A stretch of 64,000 nt of DNA from Streptomyces sp. NBC_01260 (GCF_036226405.1 NZ_CP108464.1:4216001-4280000), one strand, 5' to 3'. Numbered from the stretch's first letter, positions 1-8,727 are shown. Program-made: numbers and translations. The notes: generated from the letters alone by a model not told the origin.

Positions 1-188
1 TCGACCGCATCGTGATGCTGCTGGCCGACGAGCCCAACATCCGCGAGACGATCGCCTTCCCGCTGAACGGCAACGCCCAGGACCTGATGATGGGTGCTCC
101 CACGGTGCTGGACGAGACCCGGCTGCGCGAGCTGAACATCCAGCTCCGCAAGCCGGTCGCGCCCGCGAAGGACGCCACCGAGAAGTAG
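1..188 (+). CDS. aspS: Aspartyl-tRNA synthetase, C-terminal end (partial)
   Basis: Only the last 61 or so codons are present; the reading frame starts at base 3 and ends with TAG at 186-188. The segment [19 protein letters not shown] followed by [12 protein letters not shown] matches motif 3 and the C-terminal end of bacterial class II aspartyl-tRNA synthetases, where the motif 3 arginine binds ATP. The enzyme charges tRNA-Asp in the cytoplasm. A strong hairpin terminator follows 28 bases after the stop, so this is the end of a transcription unit. Confidence rests on a short but highly conserved tail; other class IIb synthetases (Lys, Asn) have a similar but distinguishable ending. Confidence 0.85.
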   Translation, partial: DRIVMLLADEPNIRETIAFPLNGNAQDLMMGAPTVLDETRLRELNIQLRKPVAPAKDATEK

Positions 189-216
189 CCCGTCAGCTGC
201 ACCGGGTTTCACGTGA

Positions 217-248
217 AACAGCCCCTGGCCACCCGGCCGGGGGCTGTT
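217..248 (+). terminator. Terminator after aspS
   Basis: Perfect 9-bp arms AACAGCCCC and GGGGCTGTT enclose a GC-rich loop. There is only a short T run, as is usual for Streptomyces terminators. It lies between aspS and the separately transcribed dioxygenase gene. Confidence 0.7.
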
Positions 249-381
249 CCGTGTCCCGGCCGTGCCGACTGCCCGCACCGGACGGCCTGCCCACACGGGG
301 ATGCGGCCCGCACCGCAATCACACAGGAACCCACAGCCTGTGCTCACGCCCCTGCCAGCTGGGCTCCCTAGCCTCCCCTGC

Positions 382-1335
382 ATGACAGAGAATCAGGGAC
401 CCGCGCACAAGAAGGATCTGACCCGTCGCCGGATGATCCTCGCCGGTGGCGCGGCCGTGGCCGCGGCCGGAATCGGAGCCGGAGCCGTCGCGAACGCCTC
501 GGCCGGTGAGAGCGGCGGCGAACGTGGCGGCAGCGGCGGCGGGAAGAAGCCCACCGGGCAGGGCGAGGCGTGTTACCGGCTCACCTCGGAGACCACCGAG
601 GGCCCGTACTACATCGACGCCGACAAGATCCGTAAGGACATCACCGAGGACAAGGAGGGCATCCCGATGACCCTCCGCCTCAAGGTGATCGACTCCGACA
701 CCTGCAAGCCGCTCAAGCGGGCGGCCGTCGACATCTGGCACTGCGACGCCCTGGGCGTCTACTCCGGATACGAGAGCATGAGCACGGGCGGTCCCGGCGG
801 TCCGGGCGGCGGCACCCCGCCGACCGGCGCCCCCACGGACGCACCGACCGGCGCCCCCACCGGTACGCCCCCGACCGGCGGCCCCGGCGGCCCCGGCGGC
901 GGTGGCGGCGGGCACAGCGAGCCCACCGACGACGAGCGCTATCTGCGGGGCACTCAGCTCACCGACCAGCACGGGTACGTGGAGTTCCGGACGATCTTCC
1001 CGGGCTGGTACCAGGGCCGTGCCGTGCACATCCACACCAAGGTGCACGTCGGCGGCAGGATGACCGACGCCGGGTACGAGGGCGGGCACACCTGCCACAC
1101 CGGCCAGTTCTTCTTCGCGGAGTCCGCGGTCCTCGACTCGGCGAAGGCCGAGCCGTACTCGGCCAGCACCACCACCCGCACGACCCTCACCGAGGACACC
1201 ATCTACGACCAGAGCGGTGTCACGGGCGGGCTGATGAAGCTCTCGTACCGGAAGAACCACATGGCGCGCGGTGTCGTCGGCTCGATCACCATGGGCGTGG
1301 ACCCGGACGGGACGCAGGACGGGACGGGGATGTGA
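382..1335 (+). CDS. Tat-exported intradiol ring-cleavage dioxygenase-like protein
   Basis: The 317-residue product starts at the ATG that puts a twin-arginine signal first (TRRRMILAGG, then an alanine-rich hydrophobic stretch), so it is probably folded in the cytoplasm and exported. The mature part has the intradiol dioxygenase fold signatures: TEGPYYID, DIWHCDALGVYSGY, and FPGWYQGRAVHIHTKVHV, which supply the two Tyr and two His ligands of the non-haem Fe(III). Family members open catechol-type aromatic rings between the hydroxyls. An insertion of about 45 Gly/Pro/Thr-rich residues (about 175-220) sits between the first tyrosine motif and the catalytic core. The substrate cannot be read from sequence; exported members may act on lignin- or humus-derived aromatics. 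Confidence 0.85.
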   Translation: MTENQGPAHKKDLTRRRMILAGGAAVAAAGIGAGAVANASAGESGGERGGSGGGKKPTGQGEACYRLTSETTEGPYYIDADKIRKDITEDKEGIPMTLRLKVIDSDTCKPLKRAAVDIWHCDALGVYSGYESMSTGGPGGPGGGTPPTGAPTDAPTGAPTGTPPTGGPGGPGGGGGGHSEPTDDERYLRGTQLTDQHGYVEFRTIFPGWYQGRAVHIHTKVHVGGRMTDAGYEGGHTCHTGQFFFAESAVLDSAKAEPYSASTTTRTTLTEDTIYDQSGVTGGLMKLSYRKNHMARGVVGSITMGVDPDGTQDGTGM

Positions 1336-1409
1336 TCGCACCGACCTGACCCGATCGCGCCGATCGGCCCACCGACGCCTCCTCAGGCCTCCGTTCCCCC
1401 GCGGAGCCG

Positions 1410-1449
1410 AAGGGCCCGGAACCGGAGCAGTACCCGGTTCCGGGCCCTT
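1410..1449 (+). terminator. Terminator after the dioxygenase gene
   Basis: Perfect 15-bp inverted repeat: AAGGGCCCGGAACCG at 1410-1424 and its complement at 1435-1449, with a 10-base loop. The rest of the 323-bp gap (1336-1658) holds no gene I can support; the promoter of the next gene must lie in 1450-1645, but no clear -35/-10 pair stands out. Confidence 0.75.
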
Positions 1450-1658
1450 CGTGATGTGCGCCGACAGACGTGCACCGACAAGGGCTGCGCGCATACAAGT
1501 GCATGAATCACGCGAACGGGTACAGCCGGATGGCCCCGGTGCCGGATTGGCCGGTCCCGGCTGCGGCAAAGACTGCCTGGGCCGACATCGGCACAGCGGA
1601 CCTCACGCCGCGTCCGCAAAGCCCCCGCGGCTTCGCCGCCGACTGCTGAGGAGCCACC

Positions 1659-2465
1659 GTGTCCGTGCCCCGTCCGAGCGTTCCCCTGCGGCTCCCGTAC
1701 GTCGTCTGTGCCGTCTTCGTCCTGCTGCTGGCCGCGTGCGGAACGGGCGGCGTCGTCGGTTCTCGTGAGCGCGGTGCCCCCACGAGGACCGCGGGCGCTC
1801 CCGGCCCGTCGGCGGGCGGCGCGTCGGCGGCCGGGCCCGCCGCCGCACCGCCCAGAGCGTCGCCCGCCCCGCCGCGGGAGATCCCGGGGCTCGGCCCGCG
1901 GACCAGGGCGGCGATCCCGGCAGGCACCCGGCAGGTGTTCGTCGTCACGGGCGAGTCCCCGGACTCCAGCCGCTCCACCGCCGTGCTCTACACCCGGGAC
2001 GGCCCCGCCGCGGACTGGCGGGCCACGGCGCCCTGGGCCGCCCACAACGCCCTGAACGGCTGGACGGCCGAGCACTGGGAGGGCGATCTGCGCTCACCCG
2101 TCGGCGTCTACACGCTGACCGCGGCGGGCGGCCGGCTCGATCCCCCGTCCACGGTGTTCCCGTACGACCTGAGCCCGGACTTCACGGTGGAGGGCGAGGG
2201 CTTCCACGGGGAGCCGCTGGAGGGTTCCTTCGACTACGTCATCGCCATCGACTACAACCGCCTCCCCGGCACCTCCCCCCTGGACCACACCCGTCCGCTC
2301 GGCACGGAGCGTGGCGGCGGCATCTGGATCCACGTCGACCACGGCGGCCCCACCCAGGGCTGCGTCTCGATCAGCGAGGACCGGATGAAGGAGCTGCTGA
2401 GCCTCCTCGACCCGGCCAAGGACCCCGTCGTCGTGATGGGGGACGCCGCGTCCCTGGGCGGCTGA
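1659..2465 (+). CDS. Lipoprotein with L,D-transpeptidase (YkuD-like) catalytic domain
   Basis: A 268-residue protein with a GTG start 5 bases after a GAGGAG-type ribosome site. Residues 1-27 are a lipoprotein signal with lipobox LLAAC (Cys about 26), followed by a Pro/Ala-rich linker to about residue 80. The C-terminal half runs through a YkuD-like region (RSPVGVYTLT, the usual substrate-facing strand) to IHVDHGGPTQGCVSI, the HxxxxxxxxGC catalytic signature with Cys as nucleophile. Such proteins make or edit 3-3 crosslinks in peptidoglycan or attach proteins to it on the outer membrane face. The motif is slightly non-canonical (TQGC rather than SHGC), so a related hydrolytic role is possible. 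Confidence 0.7.
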   Translation: MSVPRPSVPLRLPYVVCAVFVLLLAACGTGGVVGSRERGAPTRTAGAPGPSAGGASAAGPAAAPPRASPAPPREIPGLGPRTRAAIPAGTRQVFVVTGESPDSSRSTAVLYTRDGPAADWRATAPWAAHNALNGWTAEHWEGDLRSPVGVYTLTAAGGRLDPPSTVFPYDLSPDFTVEGEGFHGEPLEGSFDYVIAIDYNRLPGTSPLDHTRPLGTERGGGIWIHVDHGGPTQGCVSISEDRMKELLSLLDPAKDPVVVMGDAASLGG

Positions 2466-2533
2466 AGTCGCTGCGCGCCAGGTCCGCGGACCGTAACCTG
2501 GAGACTGCCCGACCGGCTCTCGAGGAGGCAGGC

Positions 2534-2758
2534 GTGAGCGTGGTCGACGACGGTGTGCTGACACAGGAGGTCTTCGAGGACCTGGCCCGTCATGCCATAC
2601 GCGCGGAAGAAGCGCTGCGACTGGAGTTCGTGCACTCCCAGCCGGACGGTGTGCGGTACGAGACGGTGGTGACGGTCCCGTTCGGCAAGACGGTCCGGCT
2701 GCCCGACCCGGTGGGCATCGAGCTGGACACCGAACCGCTCAAGAACTGGGTCCGCTGA
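2534..2758 (+). pseudogene. Uma2-family nuclease remnant with in-frame internal deletion
   Basis: The reading frame encodes only 74 residues. The N-terminal half (MSVVDDGVLTQEVFEDLARH...LRLEF) looks like the start of Streptomyces Uma2 proteins, and the C-terminal half (HSQPDGVRYETVVTVPFGK, then PVGIELDTEPLKNWVR) looks like their usual end. Uma2 proteins are about 190 residues; the middle, which carries the PD-(D/E)XK acidic and lysine residues, is missing. The two ends are joined in frame at about residue 34, next to the word VHS that normally precedes the C-terminal strand. A good ribosome site (GAGGAGG) still precedes the GTG start, so it may still be made, but it cannot be a nuclease. The family assignment is from memory of family sequences. 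Confidence 0.65.
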
Positions 2759-2790
<32 letters not shown>

Positions 2791-2795
2791 CGGCA

Positions 2796-2841
2796 CGCGA
2801 GAAGGGGCGGGACCGTCAGTGTGGTCCCGCCCCTTCTCGCG
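2796..2841. terminator. Bidirectional terminator between the Uma2 remnant and metG
   Basis: Perfect 19-bp arms (2796-2814 and 2823-2841; CGCGAGAAGGGGCGGGACC and its complement) around an 8-base loop. It lies 15 bases from the metG stop and serves both convergent units. Confidence 0.85.
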
Positions 2842-2855
2842 TACGTACGAACCCC

Positions 2856-4469
2856 TTACTCGGGCTTCTCCTCCAGGCGCGGGAACAGCACCGCGCCCTT
2901 CGTCACCGTCGCGCCCGCCGGCAGCCGGCCCCAGCCGGCGGCTTCCTGCACACGCTGTCCGGAGAGCGCGCCCAGGGACTCCTCGGCGCCCAGGCACTCC
3001 CACAGCTTCTGCGAGGTGTCCGGCATGACGGGGTTCAGCAGGACCGCGACACCGCGCAGCGCCTCGGCGGCCGTGTACAGGATCGTCGCGAGACGGGCCC
3101 GGCCCTCGGGCGACTCGTCCTTGGCGACCTTCCAGGGCTCCTGCTCCGTGATGTAGCCGTTGACCTGCTTCACGAAGTCGAAGATCGCCAGGATGCCGCC
3201 CTGGAAGTCCAGCTCCTCGCCGATCTTCCGGTCGGCCGTCGCGACGGCCTTCGCCAGCCCGTCCCGCACCGCCTGCTCGGCCTCACCCGCGGCCGTGGCC
3301 CCGGGGAGCGCACCGCCGTAGTACTTGCCGACCATGGCCGCGAGGCGCGAGGCCAGGTTGCCGTAGTCGTTGGCGAGCTCGGAGGTGTAGCGGGCGGTGA
3401 AGTCCTCCCAGGAGAACGAGCCGTCGCTGCCGTACGCGATGGCCCGCAGGAAGTACCAGCGGTAGGCGTCCACGCCGAAGTGCGAGGTCAGATCCTGCGG
3501 CTTGATGCCCGTCAGGTTCGACTTCGACATCTTCTCGCCGCCGACCATCAGCCAGCCGTTGGCGACGACCTTGCCGGGCAGCGGCAGCCCCTGCGCCATC
3601 AGCATCGCCGGCCAGATGACCGAGTGGAACCGCAGGATGTCCTTGCCGATCAGGTGCACGTTCGCCGGGAACGTACCGTCGAACTTCTCCTGGTTGGCGC
3701 CGTAGCCGACCGCCGTCGCGTAGTTGAGCAGCGCGTCGACCCATACGTAGATGACGTGCTTGTCGTCCCACGGGACCGGGACGCCCCAGTCGAAGGTCGA
3801 GCGCGAGATCGACAGGTCCTGGAGACCCTGCTTGACGAAGTTCACGATCTCGTTGCGGGCCGACTCGGGCTGGATGAAGCCGGGGTTGGCCGCGTAGAAC
3901 TCCAGCAGCTTCGGGCCGTACGCGCTGAGCTTGAAGAAGTAGTTCTCCTCCTTGAGGATCTCCACCGGCTTCTTGTGGATCGGGCACAGCTTCGTGCCGT
4001 CCTCCGCCTCGATCAGGTCGCCGGGGAGCTTGTACTCCTCGCAGCCCACGCAGTACGGGCCTTCGTATCCGCCCTTGTAGATCTCGTCCTTGTCGTACAG
4101 GTCCTGCACGAACTCCTGCACACGGTCGGTGTGCCGCTTCTCCGTGGTACGGATGAAGTCGTCGTTCGCGATGCCGAGGTGCTCCCAGAGGGGCTTCCAG
4201 GCCTCCTCGACGAGCTTGTCGCACCACGCCTGGGGTGTGACGTTGTTCGCCTCGGCCGTGCGCATGATCTTCTGACCGTGCTCGTCCGTGCCGGTGAGGT
4301 ACCACACCTTCTCGCCGCGCTGACGGTGCCAGCGGGTGAGCACGTCGCCTGCGACGGTCGTGTAGGCGTGGCCCAGGTGAGGAGCGTCGTTGACGTAGTA
4401 AATGGGGGTCGAGACGTAGAAACTCCGCACGTCCTCGCCCCCCTGCTTCTCTGATCCAGTGGCCGCCAT
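2856..4469 (-). CDS. metG: Methionyl-tRNA synthetase
   Basis: A 537-residue class Ia synthetase. It has the HIGH-type motif APHLGHAYT near residue 35, a zinc-binding connective peptide with paired cysteines (CVGCEEYKLPGDL...KLCPIH), the WDD/IYVWVDALLNY substrate-pocket region, and KMSKS in GGEKMSKSN near residue 313. The C-terminus ends after the anticodon-binding helical domain, so this is the short form without the fused Trbp111-like tRNA-binding domain. I chose the ATG at 4469 because conservation starts there (RSFYVSTPIYYVNDAPHLG); the frame is open further upstream only as GC-rich readthrough. It charges initiator and elongator tRNA-Met in the cytoplasm. Confidence 0.96.
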   Translation of the reverse strand: MAATGSEKQGGEDVRSFYVSTPIYYVNDAPHLGHAYTTVAGDVLTRWHRQRGEKVWYLTGTDEHGQKIMRTAEANNVTPQAWCDKLVEEAWKPLWEHLGIANDDFIRTTEKRHTDRVQEFVQDLYDKDEIYKGGYEGPYCVGCEEYKLPGDLIEAEDGTKLCPIHKKPVEILKEENYFFKLSAYGPKLLEFYAANPGFIQPESARNEIVNFVKQGLQDLSISRSTFDWGVPVPWDDKHVIYVWVDALLNYATAVGYGANQEKFDGTFPANVHLIGKDILRFHSVIWPAMLMAQGLPLPGKVVANGWLMVGGEKMSKSNLTGIKPQDLTSHFGVDAYRWYFLRAIAYGSDGSFSWEDFTARYTSELANDYGNLASRLAAMVGKYYGGALPGATAAGEAEQAVRDGLAKAVATADRKIGEELDFQGGILAIFDFVKQVNGYITEQEPWKVAKDESPEGRARLATILYTAAEALRGVAVLLNPVMPDTSQKLWECLGAEESLGALSGQRVQEAAGWGRLPAGATVTKGAVLFPRLEEKPE

Positions 4470-4560
4470 GGTCGAAATCCTAACGGTCCGGGGGAGGTCC
4501 ACTCGCACCGATAAACCCGGCGCCGGGCGCGGAGCGCTTCGCGGCGAGCTTCTCGGAGAG

Positions 4561-4590
4561 CTTTGCGAAACATCGCTTCCCGTAGCAAAG
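4561..4590. promoter_or_regulatory. Dyad in the metG / response-regulator divergent region
   Basis: CTTTGC at 4561-4566 and GCAAAG at 4585-4590 form an inverted repeat with an 18-bp spacer, in the least GC-rich part of the gap between metG and the response regulator. It could be an operator of the two-component system or an initiation region; there is no independent support. Confidence 0.3.
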
Positions 4591-4641
4591 ACGCATCCTG
4601 GGATGGAGTGGACACGCATGCACGAGGCAGAGGACATCACG

Positions 4642-5295
4642 ATGCGGGTACTGGTCGCCGAGGACGAGGAGATCCTGGCGGAGCTGGTCGCCACCGGGCT
4701 GCGGCGGGCGGGGTTCGCCGTCGACACGGTGTACAGCGGTGATGCCGCCCAGGCCTATCTGGGGCTGCACGACTACGACGTCGTCGTCCTGGACCGCGAC
4801 CTGCCCCGGGTGCACGGCGACGACGTGGCCCGCGGCCTCGTGGCCTCCGGCTCCCGGACCAGAATCCTGATGCTCACCGCCGCCGGGTCCATGGAGGACC
4901 GGGTCTCCGGGCTCGACCTGGGCGCCGACGACTATCTCGGCAAGCCGTTCGAGTTCCCCGAACTCGTTTCGCGGGTACGCGCGCTGCGGCGGCGCAGCGC
5001 CCGCCCCGTACCGCCGCAGCTGGAGCGGTACGGAATCCGGCTCGACACCGTACGCCGTACCGCGTCCCGCGACGGGCGGGAGCTGGACCTCTCGCCGAAG
5101 GAGTTCACCGTGCTGCAGCTGCTGCTGGAGGCTGATGGCGGGACGGTGAGCGCGGAGGAGCTGCTGGAGCGGGCCTGGGACGCCAATGCCGACCCCTTCA
5201 CCGGGGCCGTCCGCGTCTGCATGAGCAAGCTGCGCGGCAAACTCGGCGAACCGGCGGTGATCCGCACCGTGCAGGGTGTCGGGTACGCCCTGTGA
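4642..5295 (+). CDS. OmpR/PhoB-family response regulator
   Basis: A 217-residue protein with receiver domain 1-115 (acidic pair in VAEDEE, phospho-accepting Asp in VLDRDLP, Lys in YLGKPFEF) and a winged-helix DNA-binding domain at about 125-215 ([36 protein letters not shown]). The ATG at 4642 follows a GAGGCAGAGGA ribosome site; an in-frame ATG at 4618 would add eight residues. The next gene, the sensor kinase, starts inside its stop codon (GTGA), so the two are co-translated. The stimulus is unknown. Confidence 0.9.
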   Translation: MRVLVAEDEEILAELVATGLRRAGFAVDTVYSGDAAQAYLGLHDYDVVVLDRDLPRVHGDDVARGLVASGSRTRILMLTAAGSMEDRVSGLDLGADDYLGKPFEFPELVSRVRALRRRSARPVPPQLERYGIRLDTVRRTASRDGRELDLSPKEFTVLQLLLEADGGTVSAEELLERAWDANADPFTGAVRVCMSKLRGKLGEPAVIRTVQGVGYAL

Positions 5296-6488
5296 AGCGT
5301 CCGGCCCGGGTGCCGCACTCCACGATCAGGACCCGGATCGCGCTCGTGTACGGCGGGGTGTTCCTGGTGCTCGGCACGGCCCTGCTCGTCACCGTCAACC
5401 TGGCCTCCCGCGCCGGTACGGACTCGCAGGCCCGCTCCATCGCCCGCACGGCCGCGGTCGTCCAGCCCGGCTACGCGGTGAACGGCCCCCTCGTCACCCG
5501 CCGGAACCTCGGCCCGCCGACCGTCTACGACCTCACCGACCACGTCAGCGACGCGGCCGGTCATCAGCTGCTCATCTGGTCCGCCGCCTCGCTGCTCGTG
5601 ATGACGGCCTGCGCGGTGGGTGTCGGATGGTGGACCGCGGGGCGGGTCCTGCGGCCCGTCCACGCCATGACCGCCAAGGCGCGCAGGCTCTCCGAGCACA
5701 CGCTGCACGAGCGGATCGCCTCCAGCGGCCCCGACGACGAGCTCAGGGAGCTCGGCGACACGCTCGACGCGCTGCTCGCCCGGCTGGAGAGGGCCTTCGA
5801 CAGCCAGCGGCGGTTCATCGCCAACGCCTCGCACGAGCTGCGGACCCCACTGGCCACCCAGCGGGCGGCGATCCAGGTCGGCCTGGACGACCCGACGCCG
5901 GACGACCTCGTGCGGACCCGGCAGACGCTCCTGGACAACAACCGGCGCAGCGAGCGGCTCATCGAGGGACTGCTGGTGCTGGCGCGCAGCGAGCGCGGGC
6001 TCGCGAAGGGCGAGCGGGAGGACGTGGACCTGGCCCGGGTGGTGGCGGAGGAGGCGGGCCGGCATCCGGGGGTGACGGTCGAGACCGTGCCCTGCGCGGT
6101 GCTGGGGAACCGGATGCTGCTGGCCCAGCTGGTGGGCAATCTGCTGGCCAACGCGGTGACGTACAACGTGCCCGGCGGGACGGTGGAGGTGTCGCTGGCC
6201 ACCGGGGGCGGGAACGGGGTGCTCGTGGTGCGCAACACCGGTCCGGTGGTGGACGGGGCGGACATTCCCGGGCTGTTCGAGCCGTTCCGGCGGGGCGAGG
6301 GCAGGGACCGGATGGGGCCCGGCTCCGGGCTCGGTCTTTCGATCGTACGTTCTGTAGCAGTGGCGCACGGCGGTACGGTCACGGCGGTGCCGGGCCCGGA
6401 GGGCGGGCTCGCCGTGACCGTACGCCTGCCGGCCGATCAGGCTCCGGCGGCGACCCAGGCGGGCAGCGCGGCGAGCACCTCGCGGTAG
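5292..6488 (+). CDS. Sensor histidine kinase, partner of the 4642 regulator
   Basis: A 398-residue kinase. Membrane segments lie at about 13-35 and 95-118 with a short, roughly 60-residue extracytoplasmic loop between them. A HAMP linker ([16 protein letters not shown]) follows, then the H-box [16 protein letters not shown] (His about 183), N-box [10 protein letters not shown] and G-box [20 protein letters not shown]. It should autophosphorylate and pass phosphate to the upstream regulator. The last 52 bp overlap the 3' end of the convergent vWA gene, so the extreme C-terminus ([16 protein letters not shown]) is written over by the other gene on the opposite strand. Confidence 0.9.
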   Translation: MKRPARVPHSTIRTRIALVYGGVFLVLGTALLVTVNLASRAGTDSQARSIARTAAVVQPGYAVNGPLVTRRNLGPPTVYDLTDHVSDAAGHQLLIWSAASLLVMTACAVGVGWWTAGRVLRPVHAMTAKARRLSEHTLHERIASSGPDDELRELGDTLDALLARLERAFDSQRRFIANASHELRTPLATQRAAIQVGLDDPTPDDLVRTRQTLLDNNRRSERLIEGLLVLARSERGLAKGEREDVDLARVVAEEAGRHPGVTVETVPCAVLGNRMLLAQLVGNLLANAVTYNVPGGTVEVSLATGGGNGVLVVRNTGPVVDGADIPGLFEPFRRGEGRDRMGPGSGLGLSIVRSVAVAHGGTVTAVPGPEGGLAVTVRLPADQAPAATQAGSAASTSR

Positions 6489-7963
6489 AACGCGGCGTCC
6501 GCGACCTCGCGCGGGGCGGGGCCCGCGTGGAAGAAGCCGGCGTTCGGGGCGTCCAGCTTCCGCAGGAAGTCGAAGCTCTTCCCGTCCGCGTCGCCGAACG
6601 CGACGAACTGGAAGAACAGCGGCAGCCGTGCCGCGTCCGTCAGGGCCTGGCGGGCGGCCTGCTTGGCGTCCGGCGGGCCGTCCGTCTGGAAGATCACCAG
6701 CGCCGGGCCGGTGGCCTCGGTCTTCTCGTAGTGCGCGACGACCTCCTCGACGGCGCGGTGGTAGTTCGTCCGGCCGAGCCGGCCGAGGCCCGCGTTCAGC
6801 TCGTCGATCCGGCCCTCGTGGCCGGACAGCTCGACCGTGCCGGTGCCGTCGATGTCCGTCGAGAAGAAGACGACCTGGACGGTGGCGCTCTCGTCCAGGT
6901 GCGCGGCGAGAGCGAGGGTGCGGTCGCCCAGGTGCTGCGCGCTGCCGTCCTTGTAGAACGGCCGCATGGAGCCGGAGCGGTCCAGGACCAGGTAGACGGT
7001 GGCGCGCAGGCCGGTCAGCCCGTGCGCCTTCAGCCCGGCCTGGGCGGCCTTGTACGGGGCGACGAGCTCCGGTGCGCGGGACTTGACCCGGGCGAGGGAG
7101 AGCGCGGGCTTGCCGTCGGCGGGGGACACGGGGGACACGGGGGTCACCGTGATCTCCGTGATCTCCGCGATCTCCGGAGTCTCCGAGGCGGCGACGGGGG
7201 CGGCGGGTGCGGAGGCCGGGGCGGCCGCGGCGGCTGCGGCGGCCGGTTCGGGCTCCGCTTCGGGTACGAGTTCCGGTTCCGGTTCGGGGGCCGGGTCCAT
7301 GTCGATGGTGATCGGCTCGGGCGCGGTCGCGGCGGCGACCGGCTCGGCGGCGACCGGCTCGGCGGGGGCGGGGACTTCGGCCTCGGCTTCAGTCGTGACC
7401 TCGGCGGCGACCGGCTCCACGGCGGCGGGGGCCGCTGCCGGAACCTCAACGGGCTCCGGGGCCACGGCATCCGCCGCTTCCTCGACCGGCTTCGACTCCG
7501 ACTCCGACTTCGGCTCCGGCTTCGGCTCCGACTTCGGCTCCGACTTCGACTCCGGTTCCAGTTTCGGTTCCGTCTTCGCCTCCGCGGCCTTCGTCCTGGG
7601 CCCGGAGCCCTGCGACGGCACCGTGGGTGTGGCCCTGGGTGCGGGGGCGGCGGCCTTGTCGAAGGCGGCTGCCACCAGATCCGTCGCCAGATCGCCGTCG
7701 TCCTTGGCGGACTGGGACGTGGCGGACCCGGACGAGGTGGACCGGGACGAGGTGGGGGAGGCCGGGGCCGGTACCGAGACCTTGGCGGCCGGGGCGGGTT
7801 CGGGATCCGGCTCGGCCTGCACAACCGGTTCGTCCACCGCCACCGACTCCGACTCCGCGGGCCGGGTGCGCTCGCCCTGGGGCGGGACCGTGGCCGTCGT
7901 CCGGCCGTCCTGCTCCGTGACGTCACGGCCGAACACCTTGCGCAGCAAGCTCCGAATGCCCAT
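6437..7963 (-). CDS. vWA-domain protein, TerF-like, with a long low-complexity linker
   Basis: A 508-residue protein. A short basic N-terminus ([20 protein letters not shown]) leads into about 250 residues rich in Pro, Ala, Glu and Ser with near-tandem S/K-E-P-K units around 7495-7560 ([19 protein letters not shown]). The C-terminal 230 residues are a von Willebrand A domain with MIDAS DRSGSM, the later conserved Thr region (GRTNYHRA) and IFQTDGPPD. This resembles the TerF/vWA subgroup linked to tellurite and membrane-stress systems, but no TerD-like genes are nearby. It probably acts as a metal-dependent protein-binding scaffold. No transmembrane segment is seen. Confidence 0.75.
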   Translation of the reverse strand: MGIRSLLRKVFGRDVTEQDGRTTATVPPQGERTRPAESESVAVDEPVVQAEPDPEPAPAAKVSVPAPASPTSSRSTSSGSATSQSAKDDGDLATDLVAAAFDKAAAPAPRATPTVPSQGSGPRTKAAEAKTEPKLEPESKSEPKSEPKPEPKSESESKPVEEAADAVAPEPVEVPAAAPAAVEPVAAEVTTEAEAEVPAPAEPVAAEPVAAATAPEPITIDMDPAPEPEPELVPEAEPEPAAAAAAAAPASAPAAPVAASETPEIAEITEITVTPVSPVSPADGKPALSLARVKSRAPELVAPYKAAQAGLKAHGLTGLRATVYLVLDRSGSMRPFYKDGSAQHLGDRTLALAAHLDESATVQVVFFSTDIDGTGTVELSGHEGRIDELNAGLGRLGRTNYHRAVEEVVAHYEKTEATGPALVIFQTDGPPDAKQAARQALTDAARLPLFFQFVAFGDADGKSFDFLRKLDAPNAGFFHAGPAPREVADAAFYREVLAALPAWVAAGA

Positions 7964-8230
7964 GGGCGAGGCCTTTCACGTGAGTTGGGTGCGATGAATG
8001 TCCGTACTGCGGGAATTGATCCCTGGCCAGGGCGGATACGTAAGGTTAGCGGCCGGATCCGGCCGTTCGGTGGCGCGGCCCGCCTGAGGGACAACTGAGC
8101 CGAAACCGATTCCGGACCGAGTCCTGTAACCGTGGAGTGGTGGTCTGATGTACGTCATTCACATGTATTTCTGTAGTGCCGAGTTGCCGGGTTGACGCGA
8201 GCAGCCGGGTCCCTCGCGCAGGAGGCGCAC

Positions 8231-8236
8231 TAGAGT
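8231..8236 (+). promoter_or_regulatory. -10 box for a probable leaderless transcript
   Basis: TAGAGT ends 7 bases before the ATG at 8244, the spacing expected if transcription starts at the start codon. The nearest AGGAGG (8219-8225) is too far from the ATG to be its ribosome site, so leaderless translation fits. No good -35 box is visible. Confidence 0.45.
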
Positions 8237-8243
8237 CGGAAGC

Positions 8244-8648
8244 ATGGTTTCCGGTGAGGCGCCGCAGGCGGCGGGCAGCGTTCGGGTCGACGTCTGGATC
8301 TGGTCGGTCCGGCTGACGAAGACGCGTGCGCAGGCTGCCGCCGCCTGTCGCGCGGGGCATGTGAAGGTGGCCGGCGAGCGTGCCAAGCCGGCCCAGGCGT
8401 TGCACGTCGGCGACGAGGTACGGCTGCGGCACGCGGGCCGGGACCGGGTCGTGGTCGTGTCGAAGATCGTGAAGAAGCGGGTCGGGCCTCCGGTAGCGGC
8501 GGAGTGCTTCGTCGACAACAGTCCGCCTCCGCCGCCGCGTGAGGCCGCGATCCAGGTGCCGGTGCGGGACCGAGGGGCGGGTCGGCCGACGAAGCGGGAC
8601 CGGCGCGAGATGGAGCGGTTGCGGGGGGACGGGCCGGCTGCGGAGTGA
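8244..8648 (+). CDS. hslR: S4-domain RNA-binding protein, Hsp15-like
   Basis: A 134-residue protein with an S4 domain at about 12-75 (VRVDVWIWSVRLTKTRAQAA, CRAGHVKVAGERAKPAQALHVGDEVRL), as in Hsp15 and in ribosomal protein S4. A basic tail (GRPTKRDRREMERLRG) follows. In E. coli Hsp15 recycles stalled 50S subunits that still carry nascent chains. Actinobacterial copies are commonly annotated the same way; the detailed role here is inferred. It is a single-gene unit with a probable leaderless start. Confidence 0.85.
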   Translation: MVSGEAPQAAGSVRVDVWIWSVRLTKTRAQAAAACRAGHVKVAGERAKPAQALHVGDEVRLRHAGRDRVVVVSKIVKKRVGPPVAAECFVDNSPPPPPREAAIQVPVRDRGAGRPTKRDRREMERLRGDGPAAE

Positions 8649-8707
8649 CCGGGGTCGTCCGGCGGCCGCTCCGCCCGCGATCGCCGGGCGGGCTCCGAGG
8701 ATGTCCC

Positions 8708-8727
8708 CAAGCGCCGGACGGGCTTGA
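8708..8727. repeat. Streptomyces short interspersed repeat, one degenerate copy
   Basis: AAGCGCCGGACGGGCTTGA in the 100-bp gap between the Hsp15-like gene and the FUSC gene carries the core GCCGGACGGGCT that recurs at 25879, 25935, 25996 (inverted) and 46432 (inverted). A weaker version (GCGATCGCCGGGCGGGCT) sits just before it at about 8679-8696. Confidence 0.55.

Noticed and set aside
262..381. An upstream extension of the dioxygenase start
   Set aside because: It would put 40 residues before the twin-arginine motif, which belongs near the N-terminus; it also overlaps the region just after the aspS terminator.
1336..1658. A gene in the 323-bp gap after the dioxygenase
   Set aside because: Frames here run through the terminator at 1410-1449 and continue into neighbouring genes in other frames; no ribosome site or motif supports them.
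4470..4727. An N-terminal extension of metG
   Set aside because: The added residues are Ser/Arg-rich and outside the family; conservation begins at the ATG at 4469, and the divergent regulator promoter lies here.
7495..7560. Regular repeats resembling a CRISPR array
   Set aside because: The units are in-frame Glu-Pro-Lys-Ser codons of about 12 bp without spacers; no Cas genes are present.
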